Below are positions 24,201 to 35,349 of a stretch of DNA of 64,000 bases, piece by piece. Origin of the DNA: Bullera alba (Eukaryota > Basidiomycota > Tremellomycetes > Tremellales > Bulleraceae). The position numbers and the translations under genes were made by a program. The notes below the pieces were generated by a model, which was given only the letters and a program-made list of their open reading frames with translations, was not told the origin of the DNA and did not search any database. Numbering within the stretch: the first letter of the stretch is position 1; every line of letters starts with the position of its first letter. The stretch is taken from the NCBI GenBank assembly GCA_001600095.1, contig BCIX01000001.1, forward strand, positions 5,853,198-5,917,197, in the 5' to 3' direction.

Positions 24201-27200
24201 GGCCGAGCTCAACGAGATTGCTGTTCCAGCGGAGGGACAAACGCCAGCTGGTCAAGGTGTTGTCTTCTTCACCTTCCCCGATTCGCTTACCGACGGTGAC
24301 GAGGCGACGGTACCAAGTGAACCCCAAGGTATCGAGGTACGGAAGGTTGAAGTCGACCATGTGCAAGACGTCTGCAACATCGTATCGATGGCCAGTCAGA
24401 TCGAGGTGCCCGTGGTGCAAGAGGACGAGGCGGATCTTCCCTTCCACGTCCAGCGATACCTTTCCAAGGAATCGGAAGAGAAATTGCAACGGCTCACTCG
24501 ATGGCAACGACCTCCAACAAACGACCGCGCTTTGTCCCTCCTCCTCACTCAAGTCGAGGAGCAGATACGAAGGAAGAACAAGGCCATTGCTCGAATGCAA
24601 AGTACGATTCGATACTCGGAGAAGACTAGGCACGAATGGGAGGACAAGGTCAACCAGATGTTTGCCGATGGGGACGAAGCTTCTCCTTCGGAATCAGGTT
24701 CAGGCTCGGACCTTGGAGGAGATGGTCCCCAATCACCCTCTTCTCCAGAGGGAGGAGAACTGGCCAACCAGCAAGCGCAGGCGCCAGACGTTTCTCCGCC
24801 CGGGTACCGAAAGATCGCACCACAAGCTCGACTTCCAATCACTCAAAGTCATCCTCAAAGACCTTCCACGGGCCATGGCGCTGAGACAAGCTCGATACTG
24901 AATGCGCCTCCGACACCACACGCGTTTGGAACGCCAAGAACAACCGTGCCAGTACCGTCATCTGCGACCCTGCCCTCTCAGTCTACGCTTCTACCGACAT
25001 CGCATATCCCGCCTCCGACCCCTTTACCTCCGACGAGCCAGGGTGGCACCTCGGAGACAGGACTGTCGCCTCACTTGTCGCCTGGTCTCATGCCGTTCGA
25101 GCCCATCGGACACGCAAGACGTGCGTCCTCATCGAGGGCTTTCCGAGACCCGCTCCTCTCTCCACGGATCCCCTCAGCGGCTCTGCACTCTCGCGCTCCG
25201 GCACCCTCGATAAAGGACTTTGAGATCATCAAGCCCATCAGCCGGGGCGCGTTTGGTTCTGTCTACCTAGCGAAGAAGGTCGCAACTGGTGATTACTTTG
25301 CCATCAAGGCGCTGAAGAAGTCGGACATGATCGCCAAGAATCAAATCACCAATGTCAAAGCGGAACGTACAATCCTGATGAACCAAGCGAGCTCGCCATA
25401 TGTCGCCAAGCTGTTCTTCTCCTTTCAGTCAAAGGATTACTTGTACCTCGTGATGGAGTATCTCAATGGTGGAGACTGTGCCAACCTGGTCAAGACCTTG
25501 GGCGGGCTGTCGGAGGACTGGGCGAGAAACTACATCGCCGAAGTAGTCTTGGGTCTGGAATACCTCCATGCGAGGAATATCGTTCATCGGTATGTCGTCA
25601 CATGTGTGGCAATTGATAATGAAGCTGATCACGACGCGTGCAGTGACATCAAGCCAGACAACCTCTTGATCGACTCCAGAGGCCATTTGAAATTGACAGA
25701 CTTTGGTCTTTCAAGAATTGGTTTGCTGAATCGTCAAGTGGGGGGACCTCGACCGGCTTTCCTCCGCGGCACATCGCTACGAGCTTCCAGCAAGGGCAGA
25801 TTCGGTCAGCAAGATGGACTCAGCTCATCGCCCGAGTCACCGATGCTCTCGCCAGAACTGGACATGCTCCCTGCGCCGCAGTTTTCAAACTTGTCACAAT
25901 CGTACTTCACTCCAACAGAACTCGGCTCTGCCGACGAGTCTAGTGGATCAGAGTCAGCAGGCATCATCCCCAAGCATATGCGGACACTGTCCATGGCGAC
26001 AAAGTCGACCGAAGCGAAGACGCCACCTCGATTCGTGGGAACACCTGATTATCTCGCTCCCGAGAGCATCCTCGGTATCGGCACCGACGACAAGGCGGTT
26101 GATTGGTGGGCCCTTGGGGTGGTCATGTACGAGTTCCTCTACGGGGTACCTCCCTTCCATGCGGAGACACCCGAAAAGGTCTTTGACAATGTCGTCTCTC
26201 GCCGTATCAACTGGTATGAGGAAGAGATCGACGTGTCGCCCGCCGCGAGAGACTTGATGGACCGTCTCATGTGCTCGGATCCTTTGAAACGACTCGGAGC
26301 CAGAGGAGCCGACGAGGTCAAAGAACACGCCTTCTTCGCTGAGATCGACTGGAAAACGGTGATGACGAGTGAAGCCAGTTTTGTGCCCGACGTCACGGAT
26401 CCAGAGTCGACAGACTACTTTGACAAGCGGGGCGCCACACACGGCTTCCACGACGACGACTCTGCACCAGCAGTACTGAAGCAGCCCGAGGGCCGGATCA
26501 TCGAGGCCAACTCGCCAGTGGTTGATCGAGAGACTAGCGCCATCATCGACGACATGGCCAGCCAAGACGACTTTGGTACTTTCGAATACAAGAACCTCCC
26601 CGTTTTGAAGCAAGCAAACGACGAGATGATTAGGAAGCTCAGGACGGACTCGCTGGTGCCACTGAGTGCATCATTGGAGGCGGCACCGACAATGACTCGT
26701 CGACCCCGATCTTTGTCCATCAAATTGCGGGATAGGGCTCGACGCAAGTTGTCTGATTCCGCTCAGCCCATGCTACTTGGAGGTCCGCCATCGCCCGCCA
26801 CATCAGCTTCTTCCGCTGCTTCTACACCATCTCGAGCGGGTGTCCAACCTTCGACTCCAAGTGCTGCGGTGATCCAGCATCAGCACTTCCGACGCCCATC
26901 AGAGCTCAATGCTCTAGACAGGGTGAAGTCGACAGACGAGTCTGAGATCATTCGTCGTTCGTCGGCACCAACCCGGATACGAGCTGGATCTGGTGGTTCA
27001 AGCACGAGCGATCAGAGTACCAGCATGGATCTATGGCGGAAGAAGCGACAGGTGTCTCTGAATGCAGAGACTCCGCCATTGGCAGTCTTGTCAGTGAATG
27101 CCGGTAGTCCCGAAAGTCACTCGGGTATCAGCAGTCAAATGGGCGATAGGACGTTGGACATCTTGATCGCAGAGGACAACCCCATTTCGCAAAAGGTGAG

Positions 27201-27754
27201 TATCGATGGCTTTCATTCGTCGAGTATGTGCTGATAAGCTTTGTAGATTCTTGAGACCCTTCTTACGAGAATGGGCTGTCGATGTGTCTGTGTTGAAGAT
27301 GGCCCTCAGGCTTTGGCCGCCACGATGGGCAGTATACGTGAGTGGTTCACCATGCAGTGATACGTTCGAGGCTGACATTTCTCATAGGCTTTGACGTGAT
27401 CATATGTGATATACATATGCCCGTTGTGAATGGCGAGCAAGTCGCCAGGATGATTCGATCGACGAACAACCACAATCAGAACACACCAAGTGAGTGATCC
27501 GAGTTGAGCTCCCCCGTCATTTGCCTTACTGACCGGACCTAGTCATCGCTTGTACTTCCTACGAGCAACATCCCACTATTTCGGAAGAGGGCACCTTGTT
27601 CTCAGCCGTACTCGCCAAGCCCGTCACCAAGACGGACATTGTCAAGTGCTTGGGCAAACTCGGTTTCGTCCTTAGCTCCACCGGCTCGACCTCGTCCGCG
27701 GGCACCGACGCCAGCACGACTTATCCCTCCCAAGCATACACGTATACCACTTAG
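18209..27754 (+). CDS. RIM15: RIM15, large Greatwall-like AGC kinase with PAS, zinc finger and receiver domains
   Basis: Rim15 in yeast acts downstream of TORC1/PKA and phosphorylates Igo/endosulfine to inhibit PP2A-B55. About nine exons give roughly 3000 residues, against 1770 in S. cerevisiae. Residues 1-1600 are mostly disordered S/P/T-rich sequence, with one conserved-looking island (GIEWVDWYDCYKGYKEAKIRAE). A PAS domain spans exons 4-5 (about 23560-23870). A C-x2-C-x11-H-x3-C finger follows at about 24050-24120. The kinase runs from about 25215 to 26370: glycine loop SRGAFGSVYLA, AIKALKK lysine, HRDIKPDN restored by splicing, DFG, an activation-loop insertion of about 110 residues, then GTPDYLAPES. 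The receiver near 27150-27700 keeps the acidic pair (AEDN), phospho-Asp (ICDIHMP) and Lys (LAKP). The stop is TAG at 27752-27754. Confidence 0.9.
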
Positions 27755-28125
27755 ACGGACCTCAATCTCACAACAACGCCACCCGTCTTGATGGCTCGGA
27801 ATCGGAACATGTCGATACCTCCTGCATCATAATCTCAGTTCTGCCTTGCGTTCGCTATTGCCTTTGCCTCGTGTACGGAACGCCCGGGTCACTGCCACAC
27901 ACGTCGTGTAAAATGTGTATACAGTACGATATGGTTACAAAGTTGTTGTTATAAAGTAGTCTCAGTCTGAGGTGCAGTGTCAGCATCTAAAGGTGCATGC
28001 AAACGATACGATACATAGTACGCAGTACAAACAGGGCAATAATGTCAAGCAGTGCAGCAAAGGCAGCCTGTGTAGATGTTGGAAATAGACGCTCTTCGTA
28101 CTCGGGCGAATGATGGCACAAACTC
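27755..28125. other. Convergent 3' regions of RIM15 and MRC1
   Basis: 371 bp between two convergent genes, presumably both 3'UTRs. No coding or repeat signal was seen. Confidence 0.5.
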
Positions 28126-31100
28126 TCATTCTTCGAACCTTGCACTTTTGGTCCCCAGAAGAGAGGATCCCGTACTTCGCCTCAGGGGCATTGTCCTTCC
28201 TGTGCTGGTGTTGATGCGAGTGGCCGTGACACCGCTGTTGGCTGTCGCGGATTTTGGATGATAGACAGATCGGTTACCTGTCTTTCCGGTCGAATTCCCT
28301 TTCGAGTGCGATCCTCGGATGTACTCGTCGTATCGTGCTGTGGTTTCTTCAGACGGCTTCTTGGGGCCTGCCGCTTGCGACTCGGTTGCTTTGGCCAGAG
28401 AGGCGGATCGACTGAGCCTGTTACTGATGGAGTAAGATTGTGATTCCTCCTCGGTCGGTGGGTCGACGTCTATCGGATCACCGTCGTCTTCGCCTCGTCC
28501 CATACCGGTCCTGGCCATGAAACCAGATCCTTGAAGGCCGAAATCTAGTTCGATCGACTCGTCCTCTTTGCCCTAAACCAAGTCAATACCTCGATAGAGA
28601 GTGGGGAACGGCGGTGTGTACTCACGGTTCGGTTTTCCTCCCCAAGCTGACGGATCCTTTCGCGCTGTTGACTTGCAGTCAGGCCTGGACCGTCATTCCC
28701 GTCTCGTTGAGAGGTCGTTGTTCGTTGTCGCTTTCCAGAGGTCTCCGTCTCGTCCGCAGACCCTGCGCTGTCGTCGCCGGCTAAATCTTGCTGATACACC
28801 CTCAGGAAGGGAGCATCTCCATCTGATACGACGCTGTCAGCTCCCCGCAACTGATCGGCTAAAGTCTCATTTACTCACCCAACTGGTCGAGTCCGTCTTC
28901 CTTTTCCCCCAAGTCTCGTTTCCGTCCTTTCCGCTTCTTATTGGCTCGACGGTTCCTTTGATTCTCCTCGTGCTCAGCCTCGTCTCCAGAGATAAAGTCT
29001 TGGCCCTTTCTGCTCAGTCTCTTTCCACCGTTGACGACGTTTTGAGCTTCAGCGAGCCTCCTTTGCTCGTCTTGCTCTTCGTCCTGCCTGCAGAATAGAA
29101 TCAGTATGAGCGTTTACTAAGCACCGAACCGCGGCGTACCTGAGTTTTGCTTTGGCGCGCTCATCCTGCTCCCTTTGCTGGTCCTCGTCGACGATTTGAT
29201 CGTCGACCACATCAGAAAGATAACCCTCGTCTTTTTCCGAGCCATCCTCGTCATCGGTTTCGGCCCCGGGTACCTTCCAGGCGTCTTCGTCTCCACTCTC
29301 CTCCGCTTGGCCGTCAACGAATGCGGAGGTCTTAGGTCTCCTCGTTTTGTCCTTCTTCGGCTGAGCGGTCTTCATGAGTACGTCATTGGCGTTAGGAGTT
29401 TGCGCTCCTGCCTGCACCGACTCTCCGTCTTTATCCTCCTCTCCGTCTTCCTCTTCCGAGTCTGGCATCGGCATTTCCTCGTCCTCGTCCGAGTTTCTTC
29501 TCTTCAATCGGGTCAAGATTGGCGTAGGGCTGCGTGGCCCTTTCTCGAGAGGGATCGTCTCGTCGCGTTCCGTGAAAGATGGTGAAGGCGTATTCTTCTG
29601 CGTGCTAGACTGCAGCTTTGGAGAGCTCAACAAGTCCGAGCTGAATCGCTCTAGCTGTGATGGCACATAAGTTGCAGGCTTGGTCTGTGTGAGATAGCTA
29701 GAATGGAAGGGGCATCAGCTGACGCTCGAAGGAGTTAGAGAGACTAGCACTCACCCTCGATCGTTGAGATACTTCTTTTTCGGCATTGGAGTCGGAACTC
29801 GTTCCTCCATGGCCATTTCTATCTCCCCCGCAATCAGAGCGTTATCGCGGGCAGCTTGCGTCTCGGAGAGATCCACTCCAGGTAGCAGAGCGTTGACTCT
29901 GAGAAGGTCTCCTGGACCATCCGCTCGTAGACCGCCGAAACCATCCTGTATCTGATTAGCTCTTTACATTGTTTCGAAGATCAAGTCGACTCACGAAGGC
30001 GCCGGTCCCGTCCATCTGAGTAGGGTCAAATAGCTGAGAGAAACCAGGACTGCCACTGACATCACTAAAGCCACCCAGATCGAAACCACCGTGATCGACT
30101 TGTTGTGTGCGAGCCGTGGGCGAAGGCAGCGGTATCCTGGAGACTGGAGGTCGCAGCTGAGACTCTTCATCGTCCTGTAGTACCATAGGTCTTCCAGAAG
30201 ATCGACTTTTCCGTTGGAAGCGTACTGGACCATCGTCGTCTTCTTCGTCAATACCGGTGTTGGTGGGCGAAACGAACTTGTTGAGCTGCTCGATTGGACT
30301 GCCTACCTCTTGGTCATCGTTCAGTTCAGGATCGTGCGCGTCGGGTTCGTCTTCGACTTCTGAGCCTAGCCCCAGGCGGTCCTCCACTAATTCGTCGTCG
30401 GTGTCGTCGTCACCATTGTACTCTCCATCCTCGGGATCGTCATCATCATCAACGGTGGATTCGGCCTGATCGTGCAACGCAGCGATATCAGGTGCTTCCA
30501 AGTCGGGCGCTTGCTTCTCCGGTATTTTAAATGCGACGTATCCGCTCTCTGCCTCCTTTGCCTCCCGGACCTTCTTCTCCTGATTCCGATGATCTTTCTT
30601 GAGTAGCTCGTTAAGTTGGTCCTGGGAAAGCGGTCGATCCCTACTCCGCTTGGCACCGGGAGGCAAGGCGCCAGAGTTGGGTTTGCCGGCTGCTTGGAGT
30701 TGCGACTTCGTGGACTCAGACGGCTTTCCACGGCGACCAGCGAGACGGAGTTGAGTTTGTCTTGAGGACGGAAGCTGGTAGCTCCCTCTTGATAAAACTC
30801 CACGCGCATCGGGTCCTGACCTGGATCTGCCTTCAGTCGAATTTGCGGACGAGAATTGAGGCTGGCCGTTCTTTTTGGATGTATCTGGTGTGATCTCAAA
30901 ATCGTCATCCTCGAGGTGGTGCGTTTTGCTCGACTGCGTTTGTCTCCGGGCCACATCGCCTTTCCATTTTCTTAGAGCCTCGCGTTTGTTAAGCTTTTTC
31001 TGCTCCTCAAGAATGGTCTTCAGGTCCTCGCCGGCATCGTCATCGTCGTCAGAAGGAGGCGAGGGGTGCCGGTTCCTGCCACTCGCATCGTGCGCCGGTT

Positions 31101-32978
31101 TCGGGGTGGGAGATGATGGAATTTTCGAAGCCAGCTTCCCGGTCGAAGACTTTGCGGCGGGGTCTGTGCCACGGGTACGATTTCCGGAACTGTACGTCGT
31201 GATATCTTCAAGACCCTCTGCGGTTGGTGCTCTAGCAAGGGCTCTATACATGACGTAAGCATTTCTTTGAGGTGTACATTTGCGGATGTCTCACGGTTTG
31301 ATGACTTGCACGACGCGCTCAGCGTCAAGCATGTAGTCGCTCATGCGCATCAGCTGCCCCTCAGGTTTGGGCAAATTAACAGGTCGCTCTATCACGCCCT
31401 AAATGAGTATGTGGAAGCAGCGGGAAGGGCAAATCATGCTCACCTCTATTGGCACGGGCTATACCTTGGCGCGTCATATTGAGCTCCGCATTTGACAATG
31501 ACTATGCAGATATTCAGCGTTGTGTCGGATCACAGGACAAGCCGGACTCACCTTCATCTTCTTGGTATCGACTTTCTTGCGAGAAGTCCGCTCATCCTTT
31601 TCATCCTCGAATTCGCGTATCTCTGATTGAGAGCTGGGCACAACTTTCTTCTTCGGCGTAGACTTTGATTCAGGTTCGACCGTTTCGTCGACACCGTCCG
31701 AATCCTCTGATTCCTGAAGATCAGAGATGAATGCGCCGAATTTTTGACTCGGGCGCGGTGGACTGCTTGGTGGCGCTGACGATGTCGAAGCCGTATTCGC
31801 TCGATCACGGGATGGCAAAGTTGTGGTTGACCGTATCTTGTCGTCCTCGTCCTCGTCCTCGTCATGGTCGCTGGCATTTTGCTCATTCTCCGAAATGCCA
31901 TGGTGTGAGGAGGTTCCGGCGATGACTTGGTCAGGCCGAATGGTTTTATCCGCATCATCGTCGTCGTCGTCTGAATACACGATATGTGGACGCCTTCCAC
32001 TCGCAGTACCGAGCCTGCGCACTGGCGCCGTTTCTTCTGCGTCGATATCGCTTACGACTGGTGGGTCGCTTTTGGGCGCGTCGACCAGGTGTTGACTACT
32101 GTTGGGCGCAGAGGTGGGAATGGCGCTGAGGGATGAAGAGTCGAAGACGAAAGCCTGGGTTGGTACCGCGAGCTCATTGCGTGATTTTGTGAACTGGACG
32201 GGGAATTTGGGAGGGACATTGTCGTCTCTGTCCTGGAGAGGTTCGATGATCTCACCCCTTGCTTCCCTCTTCATGCGCTCCATCTCCCTTTTTACAGCCT
32301 CCCCGTCGTCCTCGTCATCTTCTTCATGGGTGGCATCTCCGCCGATTGCATCGAAAGCGTTCGTGCTGTAGTCGGTCAATTTGGCTCTGGTTGTCGTTGG
32401 CGACTTTGGAGGTGTTTCCATGTGGTGAGGCGACGATGAGAGTTGATCCAAGGAGTCTGGGTTGTCCGAGGGGATAGGTGGTTGCGTCTCTAGTCCATAC
32501 ATGAAGGACGAAGTGATCGGCTTGTCAGGTAGTTGCGTCACAAGGCCGTCTGCGAAGGACGAGGTGATCGATCTGTCATGTTGTGGCGACTGTGGCGAAG
32601 ATGGTGGCTCATTCAAGAGAGACGACGTGCGCTGAATAGGCAGTGACTTCAGAAGCAGATCTGGCGCACCATTCATGAAGCCGGAATTGAGCCAATCATT
32701 GCTATGCGTGGTGAACTTGTCCAATAGAGCTTTGGCTGGCGACACATCGACGTCGTTAGACCCGCTGGGCACTTGCTGTCGAGGCCTTCCGTACGTCTTA
32801 CGAGTAGCTGGCTTCTTGACCATGTCCGGAGTCGTGGGCGTCTGCGGAGGCAGTGTCAAGGACGAAGACATGTCGGGCTGGGACATATTGGGCCGTGCAC
32901 TACGCGTTGTCGATTTGCGGCGAAGTCGCGTCGGTCTTCTCGATCGCGAAAGGCTCACTGTCGTGTCGATCCTGACAT
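28126..32978 (-). CDS. MRC1: MRC1/claspin, replication-checkpoint mediator
   Basis: Mrc1 links stalled replication forks to the Rad53/Cds1 kinase and supports fork speed. The predicted protein is about 1400 residues, very acidic and largely disordered, as the family is. The first ATG, at 32978, is joined by an intron (GTGAGC...CGTAG) to the exon reading ARPNMSQPDMSS. The N-terminal 450 residues hold many SQ/TQ sites. ERPVNLPKPEG...RMSDYMLDAERVVQVIKP is assembled from small exons near 31445-31310. A long exon (31251-29956) and several short ones follow. The Mrc1-like acidic domain (DAWKVPGAETDDEDGSEKDEGYLSDVVDDQ) is at about 29290-29180. The C-terminus is basic and ends KSARFEE. A palindromic ACGCGT element lies 170 bp upstream. 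An alternative start at the internal ATG near 32890 is possible. Confidence 0.78.
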
Positions 32979-33586
32979 GTGAGTGCCGTTGGTACGTCCT
33001 TCCCCCTTTGGCGACGTAAATTGGAGGTAGCGATGTAGAGGTGAAATACTATGAAAGTGCTGAAGTTGACTGGACGGACGAGATCGATGAGGGAGAGTGG
33101 AACATGAGGAAAAGTTAAATCGAATCGCGCAGGGATCAGAAATCGCGACGCGTCGCATCGGGTGAAATCAAAATCAGCCGCACGTCAAGTTATTAGAAAA
33201 GCACGGCTGAAATACGCAATGTATTACCGAATGAGACCTTGCTTTCTAATGCGGAGAGAGCCCAGCTCTCCGCTTTCTCTAGCCAGACTACTAATCACGA
33301 AGTCGGGACATTACAATCATGGAGCCAATACTTGTAATATAATCCTGCTTGTAGCCCTGGCTAATACAGCATCTGGTGTTTTGGAGCTGTGCTCGTATCA
33401 GCCTGGCACTGATTCTAGCGTCGGTGGAGGACGGACGGACTTGTGCTTTGGTGACGACATGTAGATGTCTTCCACTTTCACTTCGCTCCTGTCAACAGAC
33501 TGATAAGGCCAGAACGACAAGGTTACCCAAGGCAGTCAGCTCAACGAGTTATCGCCAAAGGCCACCAGTCGATCGCCTGCGACGCC
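32979..33586. promoter_or_regulatory. Divergent promoter, MRC1 / GTR2
   Basis: 608 bp between head-to-head start codons. It contains one MluI-type box in a 12-bp palindrome. The GTR2-proximal half is unremarkable. Confidence 0.5.
33145..33156. promoter_or_regulatory. MCB-like palindrome GCGACGCGTCGC
   Basis: A perfect 12-bp palindrome centred on ACGCGT, the binding core of the G1/S factor MBF in fungi. It is 167 bp upstream of the MRC1 start. MRC1 is S-phase expressed in yeasts, so the site is plausible. ACGCGT also occurs elsewhere in this GC-rich window, so the motif alone is weak. Confidence 0.45.
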
Positions 33587-35171
33587 ATGTCAGCCAGTCA
33601 CATGCAATCTCAAGGCGAGACGTCTAAAGCAGGGGCATCCGCGGGGCGGAAGGACGACGATGCGGGTCTGCAGAAGATCTTGGTGTTGGGTTGGCGAAAG
33701 TGAGTCCCACCTAAAGAGAGGTCATATATAGAACTGATGCCCGGAGGCTGTTAGAGCTGGAAAGTCGTCTTGTATCAAGACTGTCTTCCAAGGTGTTCCA
33801 GTCAAGGATGTGCCGTACTTTGACTCAACCCAGAAAGTGGAGAAGATCAACTACGAGTGAGTAAACAAAGCTCACCCCCATGACACTGCGGAGTCGGAAC
33901 TTATCTCTGACAATCACATAGCTCGATAGTACCCTTGCAGATATGGGATACGCCTTCAAACTTCGAGTTGGAACAATTGGATGTCCCACTCGGCAGCTTC
34001 GTGACGATCGTCTACGTTATGGATATGCAGGTAGGACCGTTCGGCTGGCAAGCCTTTCTGATCTAGCTGACAAAGTGACATTCAGCAAGACGACTCGTAT
34101 CACGAAGCCATTCTGCCCTTTGTCCGGGTGATGATGCGGGCTTATCTCGCCAATCAGAACATGAAGTTTGCAGTGTTCATCCATAAAGCGGAGGTATTGT
34201 CTGAAGACTACCGAGGAGGTGAGCGGAGGGAGACGGTCTGCCACACTGGATCCATACTGATATGATGATGTTACAGAGAATTACGCGGAGATCCAGCGGG
34301 CGATGGCAGAGGAGTTGGAAGACTTTCCCTTCTCAACACTACAGCAATACTCGCCCAACACCAATTTTGCCGATCCAGCCGTTTCGTCAAGTATAATCAA
34401 CCAGCTCCAGAACGAGGTCCGCTTCGACATGACCAGTGTGCACGACGTCACACTGCGGGATGCGTGGAGCAAAGTAATTCAAAGTGTCATGGAGATGTTG
34501 CCGGCCGTAGAGCAGTTGTTGGTCAACTTCACCGGGGTAGGTTAAGCCGTTTCAAGAGTTTTCAATCCGAGCTGATTTGAGCAGACATCCGGGATGGACA
34601 ACTCGTATCTCTTCGACTTGAACTCGAAGATCGTGGTAGCGGGCGATAATAGGGGTCGCAACGATGCTACCCTAGAACTTGTCACGGAATACCTGGGCAG
34701 ATTCTTGCAATTCCGGGATCTGTACAAGTAAGTGCAGAGAATTCTGCAAGGAAATCCCTCGCTGATAACGTTCGTCTGCAGATGTTTAGGACAGAAGAAA
34801 AACACTACCGACAACACCAATGGCGACCAAGAAGACAACCCTCACGAATCCGGTGCCCAAGACGCTGACCAGCCGGAAGACGGGTATGCCGACGATGGCG
34901 GAGGAGGCTGGTGGGACGAAGAGGATCCCGACGCACCTTGGATGACTCAGTCCACAAAGTTGATGCCTAATACCACTATCGCAATGTGGCAATTCACCCC
35001 GTGAGTCGTACCAACAGCTGTGCGGAAAGGTGCTGACCAAGTGACAGCCGGCTGGCCCTGGTGGTGCTTCTGCGGACGGATACGTGGCAGGCGAGGCGGG
35101 GAATGATAGAGTACAATCTGACTTTTCTGCGTCAAGGTGTGCGGCGGATATTGATGGAGATGGAGTCGTGA
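33587..35171 (+). CDS. GTR2: GTR2, RagC/D-type GTPase of the EGO/TORC1 pathway
   Basis: Gtr2 pairs with Gtr1 on the vacuole to signal amino-acid sufficiency to TORC1. About eight exons give a protein of roughly 370-380 residues. The P-loop is created by splicing at about 33700: GWRKAGKSS, the RagC/Gtr2-like form rather than the Gtr1 form. Downstream VPLQIWDTPSN stands where RagC has IWDFPGQ, and VFIHKAEVL where RagC has IHKVDGL, so the G3 glycine and the G4 aspartate are both changed. The Roadblock-like C-terminal half is recognisable: GMDNSYLFDLNSKIVVAGD and ELVTEYLGRFLQFRDLYK, with an acidic Gly-rich insertion (GGGGWWDEEDPDAPW). The TGA at 35169-35171 overlaps a consensus donor (TCGTGAGT). 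If spliced to about 35275, the protein ends two residues later. Confidence 0.82.
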
Positions 35172-35349
35172 GTGGGGTGGGCCTGAGGAATTTTGAGCGG
35201 TGGAAAGAATTATCAGAAGAAGTAAAACGATCAAATGAGTGCTACATTAACACTTTGCATCTTCTATACAGTGCAATGTGACAGTAGTATCAACAGCTAT
35301 GATACGGTTGCAGCAGCGTCTTCACGACTCTACTGCCGCGCAGTATTGC

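Noticed and set aside
24170..24901. 243-codon plus-strand open frame
   Set aside because: Overlaps RIM15 in another frame; R/S-rich low-complexity translation with no motif.
25954..26613. 219-codon minus-strand open frame
   Set aside because: Antisense shadow of the RIM15 kinase domain.
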